A stretch of DNA of 64,000 bases, taken from positions 372,001 to 436,000 of the forward strand of contig NZ_VUKD01000001.1 of NCBI RefSeq assembly GCF_009193155.1. Reading direction: 5' to 3'. The notes beneath the pieces were generated by a model. The model did no database searches and had not been told where the DNA came from. It saw only the letters and a list, made by a program, of their open reading frames with translations. This document shows, piece by piece, positions 50,992 through 59,863 of this stretch (the first letter of the stretch is position 1; each line of letters begins with the position of its first letter). Both the position numbers and the translations under genes were made by a program. The DNA is from Georgenia subflava. Lineage in GTDB: Bacteria; Actinomycetota; Actinomycetes; Actinomycetales; Actinomycetaceae.

Positions 50992-51967
50992 AGTGGACCA
51001 TCCGTTTCTGCAGGGAGAACTGCACCAGGGTGAGCGCCATGATCACGACGAACAGCAGCACCGCCACGGCCGCCCCGGACCCGCGGTCGTTCTCCTGGAA
51101 CGCCTGCTCGAAGAAGAGGAAGACCACCGTCTTCGCCTGCGGGAGCGCGGGGTTGATGCGTCCGATCATGATGAACACGAGGTCGAAGACCTGCAGCGCG
51201 CGCATGGTGGTGATGACGAGCAGGAAGAACGTCGTCGGGCTCAGCAGCGGCAGGGTCACCGACCGGAAGCGCCGGAACGGCCCGGCACCGTCCAGCTCGG
51301 CCGCCTCGTACAGCTCGGCGGGGATGCCCTTCATGCCGGCGGAGAGGATGACGACGTTGTACCCGATCACCGACCAGATGCCGACGATCACCATCGCGAA
51401 CCGGACGGTGTCCGGATCGGTGATCCAGTGCGGCCCGTCGATACCGACCAGCGCCAGGGCGCTGTTGAGGATCCCGTAGTCACCGTTGTAGATCCACCGC
51501 CACATGATCGCGACGGCCACCGGCATGGTGACCATGGGGATGAAGTAGAGGGTCTGGTAGAGCCCGGCCGCCCTGAGCCCGGGGCGGTTGACGATCGCGG
51601 CGATCGCGATGCTGATCGGGATGGAGAGGATGACCCCGGCGGTGTAGATCACCGAGTTCCACATCGTCCGCACGAACTCGGCGTCGCCGAAGAGGTTCCG
51701 GTAGTTCTCCAGACCGTTGAAGGTCTGCCCGCCGAAGGCCCCCCACTCGGAGAAGCTGTAGACGAAGGTCTGCACGGCCGGACCGAGGTAGAAGATGACG
51801 AGCCCGATACCGAGGGGCGCGATCATGAGGTAGCCCCACAGGGTGTGACCCCGCACGCGCCTGCGACTGCCGCGGCCTCGGCGGGCGCCCCGGCCCGGCC
51901 GCCCCGCGGGCACGCCCGCCCTCGCCGTGGCGAGGGCGGGCGTGGCCGGTGCCTGGGTCTCGATCAT
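50984..51967 (-). CDS. Carbohydrate ABC transporter permease, MalF type
   Basis: A 327-residue permease: a Pro/Arg-rich tail of about 40 residues, six predicted membrane segments and the EAA loop YEAAELDGAGPFRRFRSVTL. The ATG at 51967 overlaps the binding-protein stop as ATGA. Partner of the MalG-type protein in the same operon. Confidence 0.9.
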   Translation of the reverse strand: MIETQAPATPALATARAGVPAGRPGRGARRGRGSRRRVRGHTLWGYLMIAPLGIGLVIFYLGPAVQTFVYSFSEWGAFGGQTFNGLENYRNLFGDAEFVRTMWNSVIYTAGVILSIPISIAIAAIVNRPGLRAAGLYQTLYFIPMVTMPVAVAIMWRWIYNGDYGILNSALALVGIDGPHWITDPDTVRFAMVIVGIWSVIGYNVVILSAGMKGIPAELYEAAELDGAGPFRRFRSVTLPLLSPTTFFLLVITTMRALQVFDLVFIMIGRINPALPQAKTVVFLFFEQAFQENDRGSGAAVAVLLFVVIMALTLVQFSLQKRMVHYE

Positions 51968-53259
51968 TTCGCGTCGGCGAGGATGTCGTCGACCTCCGCC
52001 TTCAGGCCGGTCAGACCGTCCTCGAGGTCGAGCTGCCCCGAGTAGATCTGGGTGAGCGTGTCGAGCTCGACGTTGGTCCACTCCGCCGTGTTGAGCGATG
52101 CCGGGAGCTGGTGCGAGGCAGCCAGCGACTCCTCCATCAGCGTCTCGAGGGCGAACGGCGAGGACGCGGCCCACTCGCGCCACAGCTCCCCGTAGGCCGG
52201 AGCCTTGTCCTGCATCTCGACGCGGATGCGGGCCGCCGTCTCCGAGGCGACGAACGCCGCGAACTCCGCGGCGACCTCGGGGTTGGCGCTCTCGGCGTTG
52301 ACCACCGACGTCAGCGAGCCGACGACGACCGCCTCCTGCTCGCCGGCGGGAAGAGGTGCGACGTCCGCCATCTCGGCGATGGCCGGGTCGTCCGTGTAGG
52401 GACCGACGTTCCAGGTGCCGCTGTAGTACATCGCGAGCTTCCCGCTGGGGAACATCTGGTCCGCGGTGGTCTCGCTCAGCTGGGCGAGGGTGGGTGAGTA
52501 GCCCTGGTCGATGAAGTTGGTCCAGTACTCGATGCCGGCCCGGTTGGCCTCGGTGTCCCAGCCGCTCGCCGTGTCGTCCTCGTTGAGGATCTCGCCACCG
52601 GCCTGCCAGATGGTGTTGTAGTAGTTCGACTGCGAGTCCAGGCTCGAGGCGATGCCGAAGACACCGTTGTCCGCGTCCGTCAGCTCTGCGGCGGCGGTCT
52701 CGACGTCGTCCCAGGTCCAGTCGGCGTCCGGGTACTCGAGCCCGGCGGCGTCGAAGAGGTCCTTGTTGTACCAGAGGCCGATCGTGTCGAGGTCCTGCGG
52801 GAGGCCGTACTGGGCACCGTCGAACGTGTAGAGGCCGAGGCTCGTCTCGGGGTACTGGGAGGTGTCGATGCCGGCGGAGGCGATGAGATCGTCGATGGGC
52901 GTCACGACGCCGTTCGTGGCGTAGAGGGGGAGCTGGAGGTGGTTCATCCAGAAGACGTCCGGCGCCGATCCACCCTGGACGGCGGTCTGCAGCTTCGTCC
53001 AGTACTCGCTGACCGGTGTCAGCTCGATCTCGACGGTGACGTTGGGGTGCTCGTCCTCGAAGGCGTCGGCCATCGCGCGGAAGGTGGGCTCCTGGTTGAC
53101 GTTCCACATGCCGTAGACGAGCGTGACGGGGTCGTTCTCGTCCGAGCCGGCGGACGTGGCCGATCCCCCGGGGCTCGCGCCCGCGCCCCCCGAGCAGGCC
53201 GTCAGGCCGAGCGCGAGGACTGAGACCACCAAGCCACCGAGGGCTGCTTTCGATTTCAC
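51964..53259 (-). CDS. Sugar-binding lipoprotein of the polysaccharide-locus importer
   Basis: A 431-residue family 1 solute-binding protein. The signal peptide ends in the lipobox LGLTAC (Cys 22), then a Gly/Ser linker. Typical segments follow: YGMWNVNQEPTFRAMADAFE, APDVFWMNHLQLPLYATNG, GLPQDLDTIGLWYNKDLFDA and SGKLAMYYSGTWNVG. The GTG is preceded by AGGAGGAACC. First gene of the importer operon; a 20-bp palindrome shared with the secreted enzyme gene lies 66-85 bp upstream. Ligand: probably the oligosaccharide products of that enzyme, by inference from the shared operator. Confidence 0.92.
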   Translation of the reverse strand: MKSKAALGGLVVSVLALGLTACSGGAGASPGGSATSAGSDENDPVTLVYGMWNVNQEPTFRAMADAFEDEHPNVTVEIELTPVSEYWTKLQTAVQGGSAPDVFWMNHLQLPLYATNGVVTPIDDLIASAGIDTSQYPETSLGLYTFDGAQYGLPQDLDTIGLWYNKDLFDAAGLEYPDADWTWDDVETAAAELTDADNGVFGIASSLDSQSNYYNTIWQAGGEILNEDDTASGWDTEANRAGIEYWTNFIDQGYSPTLAQLSETTADQMFPSGKLAMYYSGTWNVGPYTDDPAIAEMADVAPLPAGEQEAVVVGSLTSVVNAESANPEVAAEFAAFVASETAARIRVEMQDKAPAYGELWREWAASSPFALETLMEESLAASHQLPASLNTAEWTNVELDTLTQIYSGQLDLEDGLTGLKAEVDDILADAK

Positions 53260-53324
53260 GGGTTCCTCCTGGATCGGCCTCGCCGACCGGCACGGCTGTG
53301 TGCTGCGAGACGGATGAAGTCTTA

Positions 53325-53344
53325 ATTACGGTCTGGACTGTAAT
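53325..53344. promoter_or_regulatory. Shared 20-bp operator, copy 2
   Basis: ATTACGGTCTGGACTGTAAT, an imperfect palindrome (16 of 20 positions symmetric), 66 bp upstream of the importer operon. It is the reverse complement of the site at 44995-45014 at 19 of 20 bases. Confidence 0.75.
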
Positions 53345-53489
53345 CAGGTAGCCGGGGCCCGTCAAGCACTTCACCGGGACGATCGTGGCCACTGCCCGCT
53401 GCAGGCCCGGCGAGGCGGCCCACACCTGGGGAGTCCGGTCGGTCGGGTCCAGCCGCACCCCGAGACCGGGCGGTCCGCAGTCGTACTTG

Positions 53490-53495
53490 CATAAT
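53490..53495 (+). promoter_or_regulatory. -10 box of a leaderless transcript (DUF2237 gene)
   Basis: CATAAT followed by GGCGAG and the ATG at 53502, with no ribosome-binding site. The geometry matches the leaderless starts at 27314, 34968 and 55902. Confidence 0.6.
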
Positions 53496-53501
53496 GGCGA
53501 G

Positions 53502-53906
53502 ATGGAGCGCAACGTCCTCGGCGAGAACCTGGGCGAGTGCGGCACCGACCCGGTGACGGGCTACTACCGGACCGGACGCTGCGTCGCGGGCGAGGAGGAC
53601 CTCGGCAACCACAGCATCTGCGTCGTGATGACGGCGGAGTTCCTGGCGTACCAGGCCCAGGTGGGCAACGACCTGAGCACCCCGCGGCCGGAGTGGCTCT
53701 TCCCGGGACTGCGACCGGGCGACAGGTGGTGCGTGGTGGCCGTCCGCTGGTTGCAGGCGCACCAGGAGGGGGTGGCCGCCCCGGTGGTGCTGGCGTGCAC
53801 GCACGAACGCGCGCTGGAGGTCGTCCCGCTCGACGTGCTGCGCCGGTACGCCGTCGACGTCCCGGACGACGTCGCGGCCCTGGACGACCCGGAGCCGCCG
53901 GCGTGA
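53502..53906 (+). CDS. DUF2237 family protein
   Basis: A 134-residue conserved protein of the DUF2237 family. Characteristic segments are NVLGENLGECGTDPVTGYYRTGRC, of which the Cys pair may bind metal, then GNHSICVVMTAEFLAYQ and GLRPGDRWCVVAVRW. The function is unknown. The ATG at 53502 fits homology and a probable leaderless start. Its stop overlaps the GTG of the HIT gene (GTGA), so the two are co-translated. Confidence 0.85.
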   Translation: MERNVLGENLGECGTDPVTGYYRTGRCVAGEEDLGNHSICVVMTAEFLAYQAQVGNDLSTPRPEWLFPGLRPGDRWCVVAVRWLQAHQEGVAAPVVLACTHERALEVVPLDVLRRYAVDVPDDVAALDDPEPPA

Positions 53907-54403
53907 CGCCGTCCCGGCCCGCCGCCGGCAACAGCCAGGACGACGCCCGCTCGAGCCCGGGCGCGAGCCGATCGGCGACGTCATCCGCCGGCTGCCTGTT
54001 CTGCCGGATCGTGGCGGGCGAGGAGCCGGCCCACGTGGTCCTGGAGACCGACGACGCCGTCGCCTTCCTCGACGCGCGGCCGGTGTTCAAGGGCCACACG
54101 CTCCTCGTGCCACGCCGGCACGTGGTCACGCTCCCCGATCTGCCGGCCGACCTGCTCGGCCCGTACCTGGCCGCCGTGCAGCGCCTCGCCGCCGGGGTGG
54201 TGGACGGTCTCGGTGCGCAGGGGTCCTTCGTCGCCGTCAACAACGTGGTCAGCCAGTCGGTTGCGCACCTGCACGCGCACGTCGTGCCGCGCACGAAGGG
54301 CGACGGCCTGCGCGGCTTCTTCTGGCCGCGCACGAAGTACGCCGACGACGCCGAGGCCGCGGACTACGCCGAGCGGCTGCGCGCCGTGCTCGAGCCGGAC
54401 TGA
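53903..54403 (+). CDS. HIT-family nucleotide hydrolase/transferase
   Basis: A 166-residue histidine-triad protein. The CLFCRIVAGEEPAHVV start of the domain has the CxxC zinc pair usual in bacterial HIT proteins, and the active site is VAHLHAHVVPR. The first 30 residues are a Ser/Ala-rich extension. HIT proteins hydrolyse nucleoside phosphoramidates or dinucleoside polyphosphates in the cytoplasm. The GTG at 53903 overlaps the previous stop. Confidence 0.88.
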   Translation: MTPSRPAAGNSQDDARSSPGASRSATSSAGCLFCRIVAGEEPAHVVLETDDAVAFLDARPVFKGHTLLVPRRHVVTLPDLPADLLGPYLAAVQRLAAGVVDGLGAQGSFVAVNNVVSQSVAHLHAHVVPRTKGDGLRGFFWPRTKYADDAEAADYAERLRAVLEPD

Positions 54404-54518
54404 GCGGCTCCGCGTGTACGGCGGGCGGAGGTGCTCGTCATGCTCCCTGTCGACGTGGCGCGCCGCCCGGCCGGTCACGGCGCCGCGTGGCGCCGGGCGG
54501 CGCCCGTGCACGCGTCGG

Positions 54519-55721
54519 TCAGTGACGTTCCTGGAACCGCACGATCCGGTCGACAGCCTCGGCCACCGCTGGTGAGCCGGCCGCGAGCGAGAGCCGGACG
54601 AAGCGGCCGCCGTTGACCGCGTCGAAGTCGTTGCCCGGCACGACCGCGACACCTTCCTCCTCCAGCAGCGCGGTGCACCAGGCGGCGGAGTCGGCGAAGC
54701 CCGCGAGGCGCGTGCCGAGGTCGGCGTAGAGGTAGAACGCGCCGTCGGCCGGGGCCACCGGTCCCCAGCCCAGCCGGTCGAGCCGGCCCAGCAGCAGCTG
54801 ACGCGTCTCGGCGAAGCCGGCCACCCGCTCCTCCGCCTCGGCGTACGCGGACTCGGAGAACGCCTCGGCGGCGGCGAGCTGGGCCGGCACCGGCGGGCAC
54901 AGGGCGACGTTGCCCGCGAGCGCGTCGAAGGCCCCGGCGAGGTCGGGCGGCATGAGCGCCCAGCCGAGCCGCCAGCCGGTCATGCCCCAGTACTTGCTGA
55001 ACGAGGAGATCACGACGCCGGAGCGGTCCAGCTCCCAGGCGCAGACTCCCTTGGCGTCCGGGGCGGCGGGGTCCTCGGGGTACGTGATGCCGTGGTAGAT
55101 CTCGTCGCTGACCAGGCGTACGCCGTGCTCGGCGCACCAGCTCGTGATCGCCGCGAGCTCGGCCCGGGAGACCATCGTGCCGGTCGGGTTGGCGGGCGAG
55201 GCGAGGATCAGCCCGTCGAGCGGTCCGCCGAGGGCGACGGCGGCGTCCAAGGCTGCCGGTGTGGGCTGGAAGCGCTCGGCCGGCCCGCAGTCGATCTCGA
55301 CGACCTCGCACCCCAGGGCATTCAGGATGTTGCGGTAGGCGGGGTAGCCGGGCCGGGCGAGCGCCACCCGGTCGCCGACGTCGAAGGCGGCGAGGAAGGC
55401 GAGCACGAACGCGCCGGACGAGCCGGTGGTGATGGCCACGTCCTCGGCCGAGACCTCGAGGCCGTACCAGCGGCGGTAGTGCCCGGCGATGGCCGTCCGC
55501 AGCGGCCGCACCCCGAGCGCGGAGCTGTAGCCGAGCTCGGTGCGGTCGGTGTGGATCTGCGCGGCCCGGCGATGGACGGCTTCGGGGGCCCCGCTGGAGG
55601 GCTCTCCCGCGCAGAGCGAGACGACGTCGCGACCGGCTGCCCGCAGCTCGGCGACCCGGTCGAGGATGCGCATGACCTCGAACGCGGGCACAGCCGCACG
55701 GGCGGCGACCTTGGGACTCAC
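54519..55721 (-). CDS. Class I/II PLP-dependent aminotransferase
   Basis: A 400-residue fold-type I aminotransferase of the aspartate aminotransferase superfamily. Visible features are VVSLCAGEPSSGAPEAV, ELGYSSALGVRPLRTAIA, LILASPANPTGTMVS (Asn contacting PLP), RLVSDEIYHGITY (Asp/Tyr) and the PLP Lys in ISSFSKYWGMTGWRLGW. The GTG at 55721 has AGGAGGTCAGCC in front. Amino acid specificity is not evident. It is convergent with the HIT gene and divergent from XPB. Confidence 0.92.
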   Translation of the reverse strand: MSPKVAARAAVPAFEVMRILDRVAELRAAGRDVVSLCAGEPSSGAPEAVHRRAAQIHTDRTELGYSSALGVRPLRTAIAGHYRRWYGLEVSAEDVAITTGSSGAFVLAFLAAFDVGDRVALARPGYPAYRNILNALGCEVVEIDCGPAERFQPTPAALDAAVALGGPLDGLILASPANPTGTMVSRAELAAITSWCAEHGVRLVSDEIYHGITYPEDPAAPDAKGVCAWELDRSGVVISSFSKYWGMTGWRLGWALMPPDLAGAFDALAGNVALCPPVPAQLAAAEAFSESAYAEAEERVAGFAETRQLLLGRLDRLGWGPVAPADGAFYLYADLGTRLAGFADSAAWCTALLEEEGVAVVPGNDFDAVNGGRFVRLSLAAGSPAVAEAVDRIVRFQERH

Positions 55722-55889
55722 GGCTGACCTCCTGCTCGGCCACCAGACTCCCACATGGCGCCCGGGTCCGACCGTGCCGCGACCTCACCGGCCCCTGCCG
55801 CGACGAGTACACGCGCCACCGACCGTGGCCCGGGGCGCGAGTGATCGGCCGCACGTGACCTGCCCCTGCACAGGACCGCACGCGCAGGG

Positions 55890-55895
55890 GACAAT
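55890..55895 (+). promoter_or_regulatory. -10 box of a leaderless XPB transcript
   Basis: GACAAT followed by GGCCGG and the ATG at 55902, with no ribosome-binding site. Confidence 0.5.
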
Positions 55896-55901
55896 GGCCG
55901 G

Positions 55902-57545
55902 ATGCCCGACGGCCCATTGATCGTCCAGTCCGACAAGTCACTCCTCCTCGAGGTCGACCACCCGCGCGCGACCGAGGCGCGGCGCGCGATCGCCCCCTTC
56001 GCCGAGCTCGAGCGCGCGCCCGAGCACGTGCACACCTACCGGCTCACCCCGCTCGGCCTGTGGAACGCCCGGGCCGCGGGGCACGACGCCGAGCAGGTGG
56101 TCAACGCGCTCATCGAGTACTCGCGCTACCCGGTCCCGCACGCGCTGCTGGTCGACGTCGCGGACACGATGGACCGCTACGGGCGTCTGCAGCTGGTCAA
56201 GCACCCCACCCAAGGGCTCGTTCTGCACGCGCTGGACAAGCCCGTCCTCGAGGAGGTGCTGCGCTCCAAGCGGGTCAAGGGCCTGCTGGGCGAGCGGCTC
56301 GACGACGAGGACGTGGTGGTCCACCCCTCGGAGCGCGGACACCTCAAGCAGGTCCTGCTCAAGCTCGGCTGGCCCGCGGAGGACCTGGCCGGGTACGTCG
56401 ACGGCGAGGCGCACCCCATCGCGCTCGACCAGGACGGCTGGCACCTGCGGCCCTACCAGGAGGAGGCCGTCGACACGTTCTGGCACGGCGGCTCCGGCGT
56501 CGTCGTGCTGCCCTGCGGGGCCGGCAAGACCCTGGTCGGCGCCGGTGCGATGGCCCGGTCGAAGACCACGACGCTGATCCTCGTCACCAACACCGTCTCC
56601 GCCCGGCAGTGGCGCGAGGAGCTCGTGCGGCGCACCACGCTGACCGAGGACGAGATCGGCGAGTACTCCGGCTCCCGCAAGGACGTCCGCGCCGTCACGA
56701 TCGCCACGTACCAGGTGCTCACGACGAAGCGGAAGGGCGTGTACACCCACCTCGAGCTGCTCGACGCCCACGACTGGGGCCTGATCCTCTACGACGAGGT
56801 GCACCTGCTGCCCGCGCCGATCTTCCGGATGACGGCCGACCTGCAGGCGCGCCGGCGCCTCGGGCTGACCGCGACGCTCGTGCGCGAGGACGGCCGCGAG
56901 GACGAGGTGTTCTCGCTCATCGGGCCGAAGCGCTACGACGCCCCGTGGAAGGACATCGAGGCGCAGGGGTACATCGCGCCGGCAGAGTGCATCGAGGTGC
57001 GGCTGACCCTGCCGGACCACGACCGCATGGTCTACGCGACCGCCGAGCCCGAGGAGCGCTACCGCCTCGCCGCATCGGCGCCGGGCAAGACGCGGGTCGT
57101 CAAGCAGATCCTCGACAAGCACCCGGGCGAGCAGACCCTGGTGATCGGGCAGTACATCGACCAGCTCGAGGAGCTCGCCGAGTCCCTCGGCGCGCCGCTG
57201 ATCACCGGCCAGACCACCGTGACCGAGCGGCAGCGACTGTTCGAGGCGTTCCGCACCGGGGAGGTCCAGGTGCTGGTGGTGTCTAAGGTCGCGAACTTCT
57301 CCATCGACCTGCCGGAGGCGTCGGTGGCCGTGCAGGTCTCGGGATCCTTCGGCTCGCGCCAGGAGGAGGCCCAGCGCCTCGGCCGACTGATGCGCCCGAA
57401 GGCCGACGGCAAGACGGCGCACTTCTACGCCGTCATCGCCCGCGACACGGTTGACCAGGACTTCGCCGCCCACCGCCAGCGGTTCCTCGCCGAGCAGGGC
57501 TACGCCTACACGATCGTCGACGCCGAGGACCTCGCACCCGCCTGA
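55902..57545 (+). CDS. XPB-type DNA repair helicase
   Basis: A 547-residue superfamily 2 helicase of the bacterial XPB group. An N-terminal helicase-associated domain (about 1-170) is followed by the Q-motif region HLRPYQEEAVDTF, Walker A LPCGAGKT (Lys 209), the DEVH box at 298-301, motif III LGLTATLVREDGRED with the RED sequence typical of XPB, and motifs V/VI VSKVANFSIDLPEASVAVQV and EEAQRLGRLMRP. It unwinds DNA with 3'-5' polarity, probably in nucleotide excision repair. The usual partner gene (helicase-associated protein) is 14.4 kb upstream on the same strand. The mRNA appears leaderless. Confidence 0.95.
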   Translation: MPDGPLIVQSDKSLLLEVDHPRATEARRAIAPFAELERAPEHVHTYRLTPLGLWNARAAGHDAEQVVNALIEYSRYPVPHALLVDVADTMDRYGRLQLVKHPTQGLVLHALDKPVLEEVLRSKRVKGLLGERLDDEDVVVHPSERGHLKQVLLKLGWPAEDLAGYVDGEAHPIALDQDGWHLRPYQEEAVDTFWHGGSGVVVLPCGAGKTLVGAGAMARSKTTTLILVTNTVSARQWREELVRRTTLTEDEIGEYSGSRKDVRAVTIATYQVLTTKRKGVYTHLELLDAHDWGLILYDEVHLLPAPIFRMTADLQARRRLGLTATLVREDGREDEVFSLIGPKRYDAPWKDIEAQGYIAPAECIEVRLTLPDHDRMVYATAEPEERYRLAASAPGKTRVVKQILDKHPGEQTLVIGQYIDQLEELAESLGAPLITGQTTVTERQRLFEAFRTGEVQVLVVSKVANFSIDLPEASVAVQVSGSFGSRQEEAQRLGRLMRPKADGKTAHFYAVIARDTVDQDFAAHRQRFLAEQGYAYTIVDAEDLAPA

Positions 57546-57622
57546 GGAACCGGCGCCGGCACTGACGGCCCGCCCGTCGTGGAGGCACGACCGGCGGGAC
57601 ACGCCGCTCGACCGACAGACAC

Positions 57623-57652
57623 CGCGGGCCCGTCCGGACGGACGGGCCCGCG
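57623..57652. terminator. Strong bidirectional terminator hairpin
   Basis: Perfect 14-bp stem CGCGGGCCCGTCCG/CGGACGGGCCCGCG with a minimal loop, between the convergent XPB and TIM-barrel genes. Confidence 0.75.
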
Positions 57653-57719
57653 ATGCTTCGTTCTGCGTCGCCAGGTGCTCAGGCGTCAGGCGCCAGGCGT
57701 CCGACGCCGCCGGTCCGGG

Positions 57720-58646
57720 TCAGAAGCTGAAGCAGGTGAGGAAGTCGAAGCTCTCCTCGGCGAAGTCGATGCTCGGCTCCGCGCCGTCCTGCTCGATGAC
57801 GTAGTACTTCACGTGGCCCTGGGCGGCCTCGAGGATCGGCCCCCACTCCATGACGCCCTCGCCGACGTCCGTCTGGGTGCCGTTCAGGTCGCCGTCCTTG
57901 ATGTGGAGCAGCTCGATACGGTCGCCGTGCTCCTCGATGAGGGCGGCGACGTCGACCCCGGCGTCGGCAGCCCAGTAGGTGTCGAGCTGGAAGGTCACGT
58001 ACCGGGGGTCGGTGTTCTCGACGATGATCTCCCAGGCGCTCTTCACGTCGCCGGTCTCCGGGTCGGTGTACGTCGTCGTGAACTCGGACCCGTGGTTGTG
58101 CCCGAAGATCTTGCCGGTGCCGTTCTTCACCGACCTCTCGCCGAGGCGGTCGAGCGTCGCCGCGGTGGCGAGCACGTCCTCGTACGTGCCGATCCCCGGC
58201 GAGGCGAACCCGCCGGAGCCCATGTATCTCTGACCGACCTCTTTGGCGTAGTCCAGGGTGGTGTCCCAGCTCGCCTCGTCGGTGCTGCCGTGCGAGGTCG
58301 GTGCCTTCAGTCCGTACTCGTCGAGCAGGTCTGTGACCTCGCCGGCGCTGAGCCCGTCGAAGGTGCCTCCGAAGGGCTCGATGTTCCGGTAGCCGACCTC
58401 GGCCAGCTCGGCGAGAACCTGTTCGGTGTTCTCTCCGCCCCAGCCGGTCCAGCCGGCGTAGCTGTACATCTGGAACGAGATCTTGCTCGCCGGCACGCTG
58501 CGGCCGGCGCACTGGGCGTTGCTGTTGGCGTTGTCGCTGGCCGGAGCCGCCACGGCGGGTGCCGCGGCGAGGAGGCCGGCGGCCATGGCGATGGTGCCTG
58601 CGGCCCCGACGACGGCGTTGCGACGGTTCTTTGTGGACAGGGTCAA
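57720..58646 (-). CDS. Exported TIM-barrel sugar isomerase/epimerase-like protein
   Basis: A 308-residue protein of the xylose isomerase-like TIM-barrel (AP endonuclease 2) family. The barrel includes KISFQMYSYAG, YRNIEPFGGTF, GKIFGHNHGSEF, FQLDTYWAADAG and ELLHIKDGD; His, Asp and Glu residues at these strand ends form the metal site. The start is TTG at 58646, chosen because AGGAGG lies four bases before it and it gives a signal peptide (STKNRRNAVVGAAG with a twin-arginine-like pair, then AAAPAVAAPAS). Unlike the cytoplasmic relative next door, this one is exported, as in actinobacterial enzymes that process glycosides outside the cell. Substrate unknown. Confidence 0.82.
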   Translation of the reverse strand: MTLSTKNRRNAVVGAAGTIAMAAGLLAAAPAVAAPASDNANSNAQCAGRSVPASKISFQMYSYAGWTGWGGENTEQVLAELAEVGYRNIEPFGGTFDGLSAGEVTDLLDEYGLKAPTSHGSTDEASWDTTLDYAKEVGQRYMGSGGFASPGIGTYEDVLATAATLDRLGERSVKNGTGKIFGHNHGSEFTTTYTDPETGDVKSAWEIIVENTDPRYVTFQLDTYWAADAGVDVAALIEEHGDRIELLHIKDGDLNGTQTDVGEGVMEWGPILEAAQGHVKYYVIEQDGAEPSIDFAEESFDFLTCFSF

Positions 58647-58757
58647 GATTCCTCCTGGGTGTCGTTCGACGGCGACGGTGTCGTCGTCCTGGCGGGTGCT
58701 CACGCACCCTGGCCACGCCGCGAGCGCGACGTGCCCTGGCGCCTGGGCGCCGTCTTT

Positions 58758-58777
58758 GTCCGGATGGCCATCCGGAC
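58758..58777. promoter_or_regulatory. Perfect 20-bp palindrome between two TIM-barrel genes
   Basis: GTCCGGATGG directly followed by its exact complement CCATCCGGAC, 112 bp upstream of the exported TIM-barrel gene and 81 bp after the next gene's stop. It is a likely operator, since as a hairpin it would lack a loop. The rest of the 211-bp gap is GC-rich without another clear element. Confidence 0.6.
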
Positions 58778-58857
58778 GAGCGCGTGCTCGGGAGGGTCGA
58801 GCGCACGCCACAACGAGCGCGCCGGCGTCGGCGGGGCCGGCACGGGCGCGGTGCGGG

Positions 58858-59862
58858 TCAGCGGGTGGAGAAGGCTGCGTCGAAGGCGGCCGACGGCGGG
58901 TCGAAGGCGTTGCGACGGATGAACTCCAGCGCCTCGGGCGCACCGACGAGACGGTCCATGCCGGCGTCCTCCCACTCCACCGAGATCGGCCCGTCGTAGC
59001 CGATGGTGTTGAGCATCCGGAAGGAGTCCTCCCACGGGACGTCGCCGTGCCCGGTGGAGACGAAGTCCCAGCCGCGGCGCGGGTCTGCCCAGGGCAGGTG
59101 CGAGCCGAGCCGGCCGTTGCGCCCGTTGCCGACCCGGCGCTTCGCGTCCTTGCAGTCCACGTGGTAGATCCGGTCCTTGAAGTCCCACATGAACCCGACC
59201 GGGTCGAGGTCCTGCCAGACGAAGTGGCTCGGGTCCCAGTTCAGCCCGAAGGCCTCGCGGTGCCCGATGGCCTCGAGGGTGCGCACGGTCGTCCAGTAGT
59301 CGTAGGCGATCTCCGACGGGTGCACCTCGTGGGCGAAGCGCACGCCGACCTCGTCGAAGACGTCCAGGATCGGGTTCCACCGGTCAGCGAAGTCCTGGTA
59401 GCCGGCGTCGATGAGGTCCTGCGAGACCGGCGGGAACATCGCGACGTACTTCCAGATCGACGAGCCGGTGAAGCCGACCACGGTCTTGACGCCCAGCCGG
59501 GCGGCGGTCCGGGCGGTCAGCTTCATCTCCTCGGCGGCCCGCTGCCGGATGCCCTCGGGGTCGCCGTCGCCCCAGACCTTGTCCGAGAGGAGGTCGCGGT
59601 GCCGCTGGTCGATGGGGTCGTCGCAGACCGCCTGGCCCTTGAGGTGGTTGGAGATCGCCCAGACCTTGAGGCCGTACCGCTCGAGGACGTCGAGCTTGCC
59701 CTGGACGTAGTCGGCGTCCTCTGCGCCGCGCCACGGGTCGAGGTGGTCGCCCCAGCAGGCGATCTCGAGGCCGTCGTAGCCCCACTCCGACGCCAGGCGC
59801 GCGACCTCCTCGAACGGCAGGTCGGCCCACTGGCCGGTGAACAGGGTGATCGGTCGTGCCAT
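58858..59862 (-). CDS. Cytoplasmic sugar phosphate isomerase/epimerase (TIM barrel)
   Basis: A 334-residue xylose isomerase-like TIM-barrel protein similar to IolE/IolI-type and other sugar epimerases. Strand-end motifs are [46 protein letters not shown] and [11 protein letters not shown], which together give the Glu, His, Asp and Glu metal ligands. GAGGAGCGTGAG precedes the ATG. It lies 1 bp behind a Gfo/Idh/MocA dehydrogenase gene, the usual pairing in inositol-like or keto-glycoside catabolism. Confidence 0.9.
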   Translation of the reverse strand: MARPITLFTGQWADLPFEEVARLASEWGYDGLEIACWGDHLDPWRGAEDADYVQGKLDVLERYGLKVWAISNHLKGQAVCDDPIDQRHRDLLSDKVWGDGDPEGIRQRAAEEMKLTARTAARLGVKTVVGFTGSSIWKYVAMFPPVSQDLIDAGYQDFADRWNPILDVFDEVGVRFAHEVHPSEIAYDYWTTVRTLEAIGHREAFGLNWDPSHFVWQDLDPVGFMWDFKDRIYHVDCKDAKRRVGNGRNGRLGSHLPWADPRRGWDFVSTGHGDVPWEDSFRMLNTIGYDGPISVEWEDAGMDRLVGAPEALEFIRRNAFDPPSAAFDAAFSTR

Positions 59863-59863
59863 C

